From NCBI GenBank assembly GCA_021521415.1, contig JAIQDT010011113.1:1-64000 (forward strand): a stretch of 64,000 nucleotides of DNA, written 5' to 3'. Position numbers and translations under genes: made by a program. Under the pieces are notes generated by a model. The model did no database searches, had not been told where the DNA came from, and saw only the letters and a list, made by a program, of their open reading frames with translations. This stretch comes from Bidens hawaiensis (lineage: Eukaryota; Streptophyta; Magnoliopsida; Asterales; Asteraceae). How positions within the stretch are numbered: the first letter of the stretch is position 1; each line of letters opens with the position of its first letter. Positions 34,715-46,969 of the stretch are shown piece after piece.

Positions 34715-35080
34715 TTATGAATCTTGTATGAGCTTTTGGGTTTGTTTTTGTTTGATTTGCTAGTAATATTTAATATTATTTTTTTTGTCTACAAATCAAG
34801 CCTCCGGTCCCCAAATTCAAATAGCTCTCTGGCGCCCAAAATCGTAGAAAGAAGATGCTAATGTGAATGCTAATGTGGGTGAACATGATGTTAATATTAA
34901 TGAACTTAATGTAGATGAAGGTAATGCAAATGAATATGTTAACGCTAATGTAGATGAAGCAAGGTGGGTGAAGATGATGATGCTCCAACCACCTTTAATT
35001 CATACTTTGTGTTTTACAGTTATCTACAAGTAATGGCATATTGATTAATTATTGTGGCTTTAATGAAATTGATGTTTCAG
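34715..35080 (+). other. sequence before the FKBP exon, with NVDE-type repeats
   Basis: 34855-34980 is made of degenerate 6-12-bp repeats (AATGTAGATGAA, GCTAATGT) that would code for N/D/E-rich text. 34981-35080 looks like the 3' end of an intron: T-rich and finishing GATGTTTCAG just before the FKBP exon. Other content is not recognised. Confidence 0.4.
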
Positions 35081-35102
35081 GATGGGATCAAGGACTATTG
35101 GG

Positions 35103-36264
35103 CAATGTTTTAAAAACCGGTTTTTTACTCATACTGGATTTGTCTAAAAAATGGTACAACCGGTTGAATCGGTTTGTACCGGGAGGTTCAACCGAGTTAA
35201 ATAGTTTACCTTGTATTTTCATATAAATGCAACTTTTACTCAAAAAATAACACAAAAGTATATTATTCCATTAAAAAATATAATCTAAAAGTTATTCCAT
35301 AATAAAAAATAATACAAAAACACTTGATTTTCATAAAAGCCAAAAGTTTACTCATTTCAATGTTAATCGCTAAGTTAAAATTAAATTTTAGAAATATGGG
35401 CCGCAAAATATCAAAAATCTCTTTGACTTAGAACCGGTTTACCGTTTTAAACCGGTATTTTAGAAAAAAACCGCCGGTTTGATGTTCTAGCAAACCTCCA
35501 AAATACCGGACACAAAATACCGGCCTAGTATGCGAAATCTAGGATTGTTCAAAGGGTAAGACTCGACCTTTTTACCTAATACCCTATCAGGACCCTTTAC
35601 CCTTTTAGGAAGAAATGTGGACCCGAGACCCTACCCTCTAACCAATAAAAGGGTTGAGTATAAATAAGAGTTTCAAGGGTCTAACCCTTTACCCTTTAAG
35701 ATAGTAATCACATCTCATTTTCTGCATTACTAGTTGCATATCTCATAAATGACTTTAATTTATGAATCCTAGAACAGTTATACTTTCATTTAATAACATT
35801 GTAAAGTCTAACTTCGAAAGTTTATAAATCATTTGAACTGATGCAAACAATATTCACATTCACGAATTACTTGTAGAGAACAATATAGTGATTTCTTTAT
35901 ATATGTTTCCATTCATTATTATGGTCATTTATTTTTATTTTTCTTAGTAGTTGGAAAATTTTTTATGAATCAAATATGAAATACAAACCTCTTATAAATT
36001 TCGGATGAATCGTGAAGCTGATGTATATCTATCGAGTAAACGGGTCAAGGGTTTGAAAAAGGGTCGGACCCTTGAAACCCTTTTACCCTTTAAGGTATAA
36101 TTTAAATACCCTTTACCCGACCTATAATATTTATTCGGGTCTAATTAGGGTTTTAAGAGTCGGGTAACCGGGTTTCAAGGGTCCTACCCTTATCTTGCTC
36201 ACCCCTAGCGAAATTTGGTATTACCGGTTCAACCGGCCGGTACGAACCGGTTTTTAAAACACTG
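35103..36264. mobile_element. hAT element in the FKBP exon, perfect 8-bp TSD
   Basis: The TIRs are CAATGTTTTAAAAACCGG (left) and the complement of CCGGTTTTTAAAACACTG (right). The TSD CTATTGGG is identical at 35095-35102 and 36265-36272, as for hAT insertion. Arms are full of AACCGG/CCGGTT motifs. No transposase; the small ORF at 35041-35226 is chance. Interrupted by another hAT at 35540-36207. Confidence 0.93.
35540..36207. mobile_element. second hAT nested in the first
   Basis: The left end TAGGATTGTTCAAAGGG is mirrored by the right end GCTCACCCCTA. The 8-bp flanks are GCGAAATC (35532-35539) and GCGAAATT (36208-36215), 7 of 8 identical. The interior repeats ACCCTTTACCC / GGGTCGGACCC motifs. 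Non-coding. Confidence 0.82.
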
Positions 36265-36517
36265 CTATTGGGAATATATGTGTTGAAGATACCTGCAAAG
36301 ATGGGTTATGGAAAGAAAGGATCACCGCCTACTATTCCAGGTAATGTTTGCTTCTTTTTTGTATTTTCATGTTTTTGTTATGCAAATATTATTTAATGTT
36401 TGGTACTATGTTATCTTTGATTAATCAGGTGGGGCCACACTTATATATGATACCGAGCTAGTTGCGGTTAATAGGAAAGGAACAGGTGCAGAAGAGACCG
36501 ATAACAGCGAGCTGTGA

Positions 36518-37053
36518 CGTGTAGAAACCTGATCATTACATATCATGTTTGTTAACTGGTAATCGGTGTTAGGAGAGAATTATAGGTTGAAAATGTTTCA
36601 TTTTCGTATTTTGAACTCCACCTGATATCTTCATCTTCTTGGACTAAATGTCCATTTTTTAAAAGATTAGAGCATCTTCACACGTTATCTCCCTTCATGA
36701 GAGCTTAGATGAGTTTTACGGGTTTGGATGGGTAGCTGTTTGGCTAGTATTGATATTTTTGATCCTATAAATTGGGATGGGCAATTCTAACTTGATTAAT
36801 AAATTGGTTAAGAAAGTCCAAAAAGATATTTGACTATCGATAATGGTCCCGTGAATAAACATGAAAGATGATTTTCTAGAGTCATGTATACTAGATCTGT
36901 CGAATAGGGAGACACGCGTAGAGAATGGCTAATGTATTTGTATTATGTTTTATATATATATATATAACCGATGAATTTATATTATAAGGAGGAGGCCCAA
37001 AATTTATCTCGCACGAGACCTAAATTTTTTTTATCATTCTGGGGGACGGGCCT
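36518..37053. other. 3' flank of FKBP fragment to LTR junction
   Basis: The first part is probably FKBP 3' UTR and downstream DNA. 36950-36966 is a (TA)n run. The last part (36980-37053) has GGCCCAAAATTT..GGGGGACGGGCCTGA. The outer edge of the inserted segment lies near 37053; its transposon type could not be read from the ends. Confidence 0.4.
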
Positions 37054-37068
37054 GATTATTTCATAACA

Positions 37069-39420
37069 CTTCCCCTTGACTATACATATAATGAAATATG
37101 CTTAGTGATGTTGTCTCATTAAAAACCTTACTAGGGAAACCCAGTGGGATAAAACCCTAGCTAAGGGAAAAAGAGTGCAACACGTATTATACTCCCCCTC
37201 ATTTATACATCCTTGTGACAGGTTTCGATCTTGTGAGAAAGTTTATTTATGACTTTTGTAGTAAACAATCTGCCGCTTGATCTTGTAGTGTACGCTTCCT
37301 TATTTAGAGAAATGATGTAGTTTCATGTATGACTTGTAGTGCCTCATCTTATAAACATGAGATCCATGACTTTGCTAAATCACATTCCCTGCGTAAATAC
37401 GACTAACCAAACCTTTTTTTTACGGGTCGGTAAATATAAACTCATATATTTCATACCTTGCACGTATCGAAATATTTATATTTAACTCTTTTGTAATGTC
37501 TCTTTACTTGAAACAAATTATATCAATAATAAAATAAATAATATATCTATTTTTGTATAACTAGCAAGAAATATTGCATCAATTGCAATAAAATATGGTA
37601 CTTTTGATCAAACTTTATATTTAGAATAAGGGTAATTTGTTGAAATGAATTTCATCTCATTAAAAAGTTTCTAACATCTTCTAAATGAAGTTTGATTGAT
37701 ATAAAATATCATTATACAAATTGTCAACCCGTATACCATCTCTTTATGAGATACAATGTTATAATCAACATGATATTATTAATTTAAAATTAAAATATTA
37801 AACACATGGATCAAATACATCATATGCACATCTCTTTTCACGAGATAATCTCCGAGTTGATTATACCATGTCTAACTCGACTTTTGTAGTCCACATATAG
37901 AATATAATAATTTTTTCTTGAATGCCTCATGCATATATAATCTGTCATAGACATCCTTCCCTATTGAATAATCATGTATACAATATATTACTCAAGAGTT
38001 TTTACAATCCGTCATGGACTTCCTTCCATGTTGCCTAATCATGTATACAAATTTACTCTTCTAGAGTTTGGCATCTATTTACCACATCACTTTCTATATT
38101 ATATGCAAATTTGTCATCCATAGTTATATAATTATCATTTTATACTGTACCATTATTGTATATCGTTTATTGAATATCACCATATGCTTATTGGTGCATA
38201 GTGATTACATCCTTAAAATATTAACTTTATGCACTAACCCTGAATTTATATTGTAGTCATATTGTTCTCGAGAACTTATTTTACATGATTTGATAATTCA
38301 AATCCTTCATTGATTTTCTTGTAAATCTCAGTATCAACTGAATAACAATATTTATTGGATGCATATCAATTCTCTTTTTGTATTACCAGACTGTTTAGTT
38401 ATCGGAAAGTCATTGCTTCCACCATTGACGAATGTGTCTTCTCATAATTAATCATGGGTCTTTGCAAACATTCTTGTGCCATCAATTTTTCAATTTATCA
38501 CTTGATGAATTTTCATAACTAATATACAATACCCATTTGTATCTAACACATTTTACAACTTTAGTTGTACGGACTGCTTGTCCAACATACTTTCCGTTAT
38601 TTAGAGAATTCAACACTGCCATGTTTGCGTCTTTTCACTTTGACCAATCATTTTTATATCTCATTTATCAGCATAACTTAGTTCTTGATCGTCAACATTT
38701 TCATCATTTCAAGCGCTATACAAAATTATCAACGATGTCGATTTTTACGATTCCATATATATCTGGACATGATATAGTTTGTTGAGATCTCTTTTATTTT
38801 CAGGTACCTGAGGTTCTCTTCTAGAACCATCATGTCTATCGTCTCTTAAAGAGAATCTTTCATTATACCTCGACTTAACCATTTTCATTACTTGCTCCAG
38901 TTTCGAGGATTTATATTCTTGAACCGAATAGTCTAACACGCTTCAGGCGTGCCATAAACTCATTACCAGTGTATGGTTATCCTTTTAATAACATTTATTG
39001 GAGCAATAACAGTTGTTATATGTGACTTAGCTAGTCACTCTATTTAGGTCAGTGAATGCATCTTGTAGTTAATTCGCTAATTCTTGTAAATGAATTATCT
39101 TTTTAACTTCTTGTTTACACTTTTTAACTTGAGGATCAACATAATGATAATTCATTACAACTTTTTAATTTTCCAACCGCTTCTTATTTCCCCCTCATCT
39201 GGTAGTTAATTCGCTAATTTTGTTTAAGTAAAAATCAATATTGAGTCGTAGACGAATCCCACATTAATGACTCTAAATACATACTAATCAATACTTTTCC
39301 ATATCCAACATATATTCCCAACCTTCCTTGATGTCTCATTTTTGTGCATTGTGGTGAAGTAATGTGTATTGCACTTTTAAAAACTATAAATGGAAAATAT
39401 TTGGTTCCTGACTGAAAACC
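37069..39420 (-). pseudogene. Ty1/copia pol relic (integrase end to RNase H)
   Basis: No long frame survives, but reading the minus strand in short pieces gives recognisable copia text. Integrase C-terminal region near 39230-39400 (CTKMRHQGRLGIYVGY). The basic linker before RT near 38895-38955 (LKRVRLFGS). An RT segment near 37805-37930 (WYNQLGDYL preceded by GLQKS). Further RT/RNase H text and the polypurine tract follow down to 37069. The order along the minus strand (INT, linker, RT, then LTR) is that of copia, not gypsy. Stops and frameshifts occur every few dozen bases, so it is an old copy. 39421-39971 is probably more of it but is unreadable. Confidence 0.75.
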
Positions 39421-39971
39421 AATTGTAATGGGGATGAAGTATTATAACTTATTGGCCTTACGTGAATTAAAATTACCTTGTGTAAAAACACATGTTCCAG
39501 CAAACAAATATGAAGTTTTTCTCTCATGATTATTGGATTTGTATTTAATCATAGACGTTTGTTCATCGTCTTCGACAAAAAATGTTTGTAACAATAATAT
39601 CACATGTTGTTTTAACACTTATTCCAATAATCATTAGTAATATGGGAATTAAGATCACCTCTAGAATAGTGTGCTTGCTATTAGCTAAGTCACAAGTCAT
39701 GCAAACTTTAGGTTGCGAATTTGATAACCATTTAGACGATGCATCGATTTAAAAACACTAAATGGTATCTTGTCAGGATATACATATCCTTTTATCATTT
39801 TCATAGTATATTAGAGATTTAATGCCAACTTAGTTGGTTAACAATTAACTTCCCCTTGAGAACAAACATTATATGTTTAATTACCATGAAGAAGCTTCTA
39901 GTTCACCAATAAATTCACATCATCAATGACTCAGAATGGTCAAACCGGTCAAGCCAATATATTAAACAATC

Positions 39972-41029
39972 ATGATCTATAAATTTATGTATTATGTCCA
40001 AAACCACTGTTTGGACATCATGGTTCCCGAGCATGACAATTCAGGTGACGCGTTGCTCATCGACATCGATTCCAACGCCATGCCAACAGTAAAGATTGTT
40101 CCTAAGCAGCTATCCAGAGAAGAGCTCCTCAAGCTCCTCCCAGAAAAGTGGATAACTAATTATGAACAGATTCACCAGGCTCCTGTCCAGACAACGACAG
40201 CTCCAGACTTCGTCCGACTCCAGGACGGTCTTGTCGAACTAAAGTTCAAAAAAGAAGACGAAAGGGATGTCTTCTCAACAATATACATGATGCAGCCTGA
40301 AAAGACCACCCAAGCCTCGACAGAACATTTCCCTTATGACGTGTGCAACTGCCAGTCATGCTTAGATGAAGCAGACAGGGTTGAATACGATGAAGACGCT
40401 CCAAAGAAAAGGAAAGGATCCCAAAAGTCTCTGAAAAAGAGATATGAAGGGGGAGATCCAACAAATGGCCTTCTTGATGAACCATCGGGCAAGTTTGACT
40501 ACTATGTCCGTTATGGTATCTCATCACCACAGCCAACACCAAGACCAGCCAGTCCTTCATCACCTAAACCCCCTCCTAAGCAGAAAGAATGTTTGTCATG
40601 ACGCCTATCCCGTCAACCTCATCCCCAGATCTCCAGATTGAGTTCCCAGCCCTCACCTCGTTTGAAGATCCCATACAGAAAACGAAACATAGTTGGAAAG
40701 TTCAACCTTCCAATACTATGAACCCCACAGGATCCTCAAGCCAGATTACTGCTGCAGAAGCTACACTCAACTGGCAAAGCGAGAATGCTGTTACCCAGAA
40801 CAACGCTCTCAAAGCCATCTTAGCTCAGCAGAACAGGTCCAGCCAAACCCAAGAAAGCTTGGTTGGCAGAGTGCAAACCCCGGAGGGTATCATTTATGAG
40901 CTACGGACCAAGATGCTTGGCCTTCATAATGAATTACTCCAGTTGGTAAACTTGACTCCTGGCCCACATACTCAAAACAATCTTGTCCAGAAAGAAGCGG
41001 AGATGAAGTTCCTCAAAGCCAGCTTGTAG
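39972..41029 (+). pseudogene. pararetroviral polyprotein, N-terminal part
   Basis: Two overlapping frames: 39972-40601 (209 codons) and 40589-41029 (146 codons), joined by a frame change near 40590. The first contains PEKWITNYEQ and a Cys-rich PYDVCNCQSC, then a basic KKRKGSQKSLKKR stretch and a proline-rich tail. The second has a predicted coiled-coil stretch (heptad-like, about 40770-40960) before the coat-protein region, an arrangement known in Caulimoviridae polyproteins. A further frame change lies between 41029 and 41170. The true viral start is not visible; the first dozen codons may be host sequence. No movement-protein motif was recognised. Confidence 0.65.
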
Positions 41030-41169
41030 ACCTTGAAAGGCAACACAAACAACAAAGAACTTCAACCATCACAGATGATCCATGGAGGCTACCAAGTGCC
41101 CCGTTCGTCAGAATGGCCTTTGAGCCATAGCCGCTACCGGTACACACGTGGTCAGAAACGTCACCATCA

Positions 41170-43860
41170 ATGAACATATGGGCAAATGAACAAGCCCAGA
41201 TCAGAGCTAGAGCAAGAAAGTCATCCTCAAACCGTAGTGTTTCGTCAAGTAGTACGGACCAGAAGCCGTCAACCAGTTCCAAGAAAGATAAGCAGGTCAA
41301 AGATGACAATATGATGATGGCCTACAAGAAGACCCAGCATGACCACCAACAACCACCAACAAACGCCCCAATCATCAGTCATTCTGATGATGAATCGCGT
41401 GTCAGCTCAGAAGGGCAGTCAGAGTATTCTAATGTAGCTCCAAATTATGAATTTGAGCACTTATTCATGACACAGCCAGAAACCACAGAGCCAAATCATA
41501 TTGACTCTGATATTGAAGAGGTGGACTCACGTACAGAACCACAAACAAGCAAAAATGTGTTCTCCAACACTGACTCAAAGCAACAGTTCACCTTCGATGA
41601 AATCCCGCCGTCACAATGGCCCGAGAGATATGTTGAGATGTTAACATGGAGCTCTGCAGAATTGCAGTATTATGACATTGACATGGTCATCAAGCGTTTC
41701 CTGACAAGATATCAAGGAAGATTCAGGGATTGGTACTTTAGTTTGGGAGCTTATCAGCAAATGCAAATTCAACAACGTCTAACGACAGAAGAATTCATGA
41801 ATATAATTCACAATGAATTTCTGGGAAACCCAATTGAATTCACTGTGAAAGAACGGGATGAATTCCTAAAAATGAAGTGTTGATCCTTTAAACAAAAGGA
41901 CCTTGAAAAGCATTATATTAGAATGTCTGAACGCTTCTACATCCTTAAAGGTGTGGATGATGTAAATCTCAAATAGATCTTTTTAAACTCGTTCCCTGAA
42001 TCACTGTCAAACGATGTATGCAGATACCACGAAACAAATAACATCCAACTCGCCCAAATGTCGCTTGGAGAGCTATACCAGCTAATTCTAAATGCTCTTT
42101 CAAGACTTTGTAACCAAAGAAATTTTTTGGCAGAATTTAAAAGAATTGGAAAGAGTCTTGGATCAGCCTGTGATGATAAGCATCTCAAGATAAAATGCAA
42201 AGATATATCCTCCTGCAACTGCTCACGACCTTCCAAAAATTATGATTTTAATGAAGACTACTCATCAAGAAGAAAGAAGTCTTACAAAAGAAGAGATAAG
42301 GCAGAAAGAAAATGGAAATTCCTGAGCAGAAAATCAAACAGAGGGAGAAACACAGACAGATTTTATGTCTGCAACCAAAAGGGACACCTCGCACGAGACT
42401 GTAAAGACAAAAAGAAAACCCAGGCCCTAATGCAGCAAATCAACATGGTTGAGCCAATAGATGTCTCTGATTTAGAGTCTCTATATTCTCTTGATGACGA
42501 ACCAAAGGAACAGACAATTTGCTCCATCAGGTATGATAATTCGAGTAGTGATTCAAGCGATTCAGATTCAAGTGACTCCGATGATGACGTCAGAGCAATG
42601 TACATGCTAACTTCATCCCACGACGAAGATTTCCTTCCAAAAGAAGATGAAGAGAGGCTTCTTGCGGAAGACTGTATGCCAACCTGGAAAAATAGTCAAG
42701 AATAGTTAACCACTGTTTGCACACTGTCGGTAAAGATTCCTGAAGAAACGGACAAACGAATCTCTCAGAAAAAAGAAGCCCCACTTGAAAAAACAAAAGG
42801 TGACTGTCAGAAGACCACATGCAAAGAAATCTCGAAAGATGAGAGAAGTATCCAGAAGAACGGTATTAACCACAACTTTAAAGAGAAACGGTCAAAAGCA
42901 AAGATTCGAGTGTCACCTCGAAAATCTAAATTATTGTGGAAACACCTATTACAAATAATCTCTACTGTTCCTCATAGCGCCGAGAAAGGTCCAATGGTCT
43001 CTAAAAGCATAGACAACTCCATGATCAAGCATCACCCCACCAGTAAAAACAATCATCTGAAAGCCTATGAGAAAATGGAAAAGAATTCCATTCCCAAGCA
43101 GCCCTAAACATCCCGACGAATCCCAGAAGAAGTTTTCAAGGTGATCAACAAAAACAACATTGATGTTTCCTATTTAAACTACAAAACCTTCCTGACCATC
43201 ACTCTTAAACAAAATGGCCCTTTCATGAAAAATTACAGGTTTCACCCAGACTACCCCTTTCTTAACACCTTACAAATTGGCAACCTGTACCAACTACTAA
43301 CAGAGGCCTTAGCATTTTTCTTGTACTTGTTTCAAAATTATAAAATAGCCATTTCATTCAACTCTGGAAAACTCATCACCTACCTAATTACCCATAAAGC
43401 CGGAATTATGGCTCCAGAGAGATCAAACGTGGTTAAACTTCTTGATTGGTTCTATCCAATCAAAGGATGGGTAAAGATGTTGTCATCCAGACAAGGCAGA
43501 CACTGCCTAGTGTTGTTGGAAAACCCAGAAAACTACATACGGAGTGGTTCGACAAGGAAAATCAATGACCCGTCCAAATTTGTCTACGGATGGTTTGAAA
43601 TGAACCCAGCCAGTTATTACTTCAAAATTAATTATCTTCAGCCATCGCAAGAAATCCGTCGTTATATGGCAAAGGTAAACAAAGTTAGTTTTGAAGAGAT
43701 TCCCCCTGAAATCTTGGCAAATGAAGACGCCTGGACAACTGAAGACCCCCAAACAAAAGAATGGGATCAAGTCATTCTGGATTTCTGGAACAACAAGTGC
43801 CCGTTCAAGGAAGTTTTTGAAATAGATTTCCACCAAATGAAGACATGTATTCATGAGTGA
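41170..43860 (+). pseudogene. pararetroviral coat-protein-type frame, zinc knuckle and unknown C-terminal domain
   Basis: One reading frame of 2.7 kb interrupted only by TGA 41881, TAG 41974, TAG 42703 and TAA 43105. Serine-rich N-terminal part; coat-protein core at about 41600-42180 (RYQGRFRDWYFSLG, then RMSERFYILKG); basic stretch; zinc knuckle at 42362-42403 reading FYVCNQKGHLARDC, where the first Cys ligand is Phe; acidic D/S-rich segment (42530-42590); K-rich linker; then a 250-codon domain (43109-43860) I cannot identify. Position just before the promoter would suit a transactivator/viroplasmin-type protein, but no motif proves it. Because the frame continues from coat protein to the unknown domain, the absence of RT does not look like a simple recent deletion. 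Confidence 0.72.
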
Positions 43861-44137
43861 AAGAAGCAAACAGAGAACCTTACTATGGAGATGCTACTAC
43901 GCCAAACGAAGACCCAAGTCCACCGGATTTCACCGTCGAATTCTGTGACATGACTGAGATGAAGAAGCACGTGCCAAAGGAATTCCATTAATCCGGCTAT
44001 GTTTATTTGTGTAACTTTTTTGTGTGCTTTTATGTTGTGTGCTTTTCGTGTGTTTAATGTGTGCTTAAGAATAAAGCTTAATCACTCTTAAAGTGGTTTT
44101 AAGTAAGTAGGTTATGTATTAAAATATCTAGTATTGT

Positions 44138-44260
44138 GTGATGTAAGCCATGATGTAATTTGCTAGTGTGATGTAAGCAATGATGTCATGGACACCCTCC
44201 TTGGCCTATAAAAGGAGGGTTCGCCCCTAGTGTAATTATCATCCTTGGAAAGAAATAAAA
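44138..44260 (+). promoter_or_regulatory. pararetroviral 35S-like promoter and poly(A) signal
   Basis: Two direct repeats of TGTGATGTAAGC(C/A)ATGATGT (starts about 44136 and 44167) resemble duplicated as-1-type activator sites. TATAAAA lies at 44207-44213, followed by GGAGGG. AATAAA occurs at 44254-44259, close behind the expected start site, as in Caulimoviridae where the signal is passed over once and used on the second round. Downstream, three imperfect blocks around TTGAGGTTC (about 44385-44500) lie in the leader. Confidence 0.7.
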
Positions 44261-44535
44261 ACTTCTTGTATATTTCTCTCTAACCTCTCTCTAGTTTCTC
44301 TCTCTAAAAAATCCTTTGAGTCTTGTATATTTTCCGGTGGGTTGTTTGAGGGTTCTCTCAAGTCTAGAAAGACTAGCTACTTGAGGTTCAGAAGATTGCC
44401 AAGCCTAGCCTAGCTTAGTGTCTTGAGGTTCATACTGGTCTTTATTAAAGACGCAACAGATTTCCAAGCCGAGCTCCGCCTTGTGTTTGAGGTTCTTACC
44501 GGTCTTGCTGAAGATCATCCATACACTCCCCCCAT

Positions 44536-46969
44536 TATCATCATTCTAAACATTCATGTTAAAACACGTTTCCCGTGTTTTATTCTCGTATAATCACTCA
44601 CTTAGCGTGTCACTTCTTGTGGTCAATAGTAACATGGTTGATCTCATTATCAACGTGAGGGTTATTATATTGTCCTCATTTACCAACATCATGACCTTTA
44701 TCACCGATCATTTTATAATCATCACATTATTAACATAGTTCATCTCATTATTAACATGTGCATCATAACAATTTATTCAATTACGATGATCACAAAGTTT
44801 ACGCCGATCATCATATCATCACATTCACTTCAAAGAATGGATTATTAACTAGATAACTTTCATGGTGTCATCATTATAATTTTCTTAGTTATGATGGCAA
44901 TCTTTACTCTGATCAGTCTATCATCACATTCACTTCAGGGAATGGATTAGCACCACACAACTTTCATGGTGGGCGTTTTCTTGGTATTCTTTAACAATCT
45001 TACTACTTCAAGAGTATATTTGAGGTTAGTCAAAGGAAATTGTATTATTCACAACTTGTATAAATAATCTTCTTATCATATAACATCAACTGAGAAGAAG
45101 TTATATGCCAAAATCATTGAGATTTAGCAATCCAAAATCTTACAACTTTCATAAATTTATAATAAGCTTAATTGAGTTTGGTACATCGGTGAAATATTAT
45201 AACTCTTGATCACAATTCAAGCATGTTTATATCAAGTGGTCATATACCACAACTTTGGTCATTTATTTGATTTACCCATTATTAATGTATAATAACTAGA
45301 ATTTATACACATTTCCAACAACAAATCATGCACGCATTTTCATTATTATAATACCATATAAAACACGCTTTTAATAATAATGTAAATCAAATAAATAACA
45401 TGAGTTATTGGACATCATTTTTTATCCACATTATCTATTTTCAATAATTTAAAACATGAAAATTATTGTTGTCGTCAAAATTCAAAAGTACCACTAATCA
45501 AAAGTCTACTTGTGCATACGCATTCGACTTATAAACTGACCGAGTTTATGTCTAATACATATAGAAAATGAAGCAAGAATATAAAACCATACATAATCAT
45601 ATCATCATTTTCCAAGAAACATATAGTTATCTACCACATAAAACATCCTCAAAACAAGTACATAGTTAAAGTTTATCATATTAACTAATCAGACATATAT
45701 TAAGCTTCTTCGAAGCTCCTTGAGGTGAAGTTTTAAAGTGTGTATATTCACATTTTATGTGATTCAAATTCATGAATTATTAACTTCTAAACACATTAAA
45801 ATTAAACTAAACAATTGTTCCTCGTGATAATACACAACACATATAAATTATGCAGTATTATCATTTTTCCATATCATCATAAAAGTAATATGTATTATAA
45901 TATCCTTATACAAATTGCAATCGTGATTAAATAAAATTCATTAGACATCATTCCTTATTTTATCAACATCAACTACATGAATTTCAACATATTGTTGTTT
46001 CATTATGGTTAAAACTAACATATTGTGAAATACGTCATGAAAGATATCTTGAATACCTAATTACAGTTATATGCATGCATATAGAATTCTTACGAGAATC
46101 TTGAACTACATTTTTAAACAAGTCATGTTAATACAAAAGGAATGATCTATACTAATAGTTGGCTTAAATTTCTAAAATTTTCATGAAATAAAATGATACA
46201 TCATTATTATTAATTATAAGTATTTGTCACTAACGACAAAACTAAAAATTAACAACTTCTATACACAATCCATGTATCTAAACATTTTCACAACATGTAT
46301 GCAGTTATGAACATGTACATAGAAACAAGTAATATATCTTATAGTAACATATGCTTTTTAATGTTTTAAGTGTGTACTAATACATCGAAAACTTTCATGT
46401 AACTACCTTATGACCAATAAAAATTAAAAGTTCACATTGAATGCCACATAATATTTAGAGTAGAGGTAAATAAAAAGACATTTAACTTATGAAAGTATCA
46501 ACAATACATTTAATTATCGCAGGCCACTAAAAGATATCAATAATGTGCACCATCTTTCTATTTATACATAAATCGCCTTTTAAAATAAGTACCACATGTT
46601 TCTTTCATAATTTACAGTCAAATAAAATAAATTTACTTGAAAAATATGATTATTTATCAATAATAACTATTTGAAAACATATAAGAGTTATCATAAAAGA
46701 ATTTAATATTTATGTAACTATATAATCAATTCGAGAAGTATGTTTAGTCCAATTAATTTAATTATTTATTGAAATCAAATTAAATCATATGCTTAAACGT
46801 AGGTTGGAATTACCATATTTATAAATTAAAAGTGTATAATAATAATAATAATTCTTTAAGAAAACGCATATAAAACAAGTGATCATATGAATATAAAACA
46901 CCAAACACCTATTTGAGTGTCTCCCCCATTAGAGAGTCAATAACCAATAGAAACAAAACAAATCATATA
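44536..46969. other. AT-rich copia interior, no readable frame
   Basis: Expected to be leader/gag of the minus-strand copia element by position, but no protein motif could be read. Short repeats around TCATCA..CATTCACTTCA (44815-44950) occur in near-duplicate. No other features. Confidence 0.45.

Larger units (their letters stand above)
35081..36517 (+). pseudogene. FKBP15-type peptidyl-prolyl isomerase, C-terminal exons, transposon-split
   Basis: Last two exons of an FK506-binding-protein prolyl isomerase; intact members help fold proteins in the secretory pathway. Exon A: acceptor TTTCAG|, then the frame WDQGLLG at 35081-35102, cut by a hAT and resumed at 36273-36340 with LKIPAKMGYGKKGSPP. 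Intron 36341-36428 (GTAATG..TTAATCAG). Exon B: 36429-36517, GGATLIYDTELVAVN and a tail ending NSEL before TGA, which resembles the K/NDEL-type ER-retention end of plant FKBP15. Between GLLG and LKIP only IYV remains, so about five residues of the usual loop appear deleted. Upstream exons are absent. The retained intron shows it is a genomic fragment, not a retrocopy. Not functional. Confidence 0.85.
39972..44535 (+). mobile_element. endogenous pararetrovirus (Caulimoviridae-like), RT-less
   Basis: About 4.5 kb of viral-type sequence, less AT-rich than its surroundings, inserted within the copia relic. Order: polyprotein N-terminal region (39972-41029), coat-protein-type region with zinc knuckle (41170-42705), lysine-rich linker, an unrecognised C-terminal domain (to 43860), then a promoter resembling the 35S type and a leader (44138-44535). 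No protease, RT or RNase H motif is found, and no Met-tRNA primer site (TGGTATCAGAGC) is seen. Broken by stops and frame changes, so it is a fossil. Genus cannot be assigned by eye. Ends are approximate. Confidence 0.8.
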
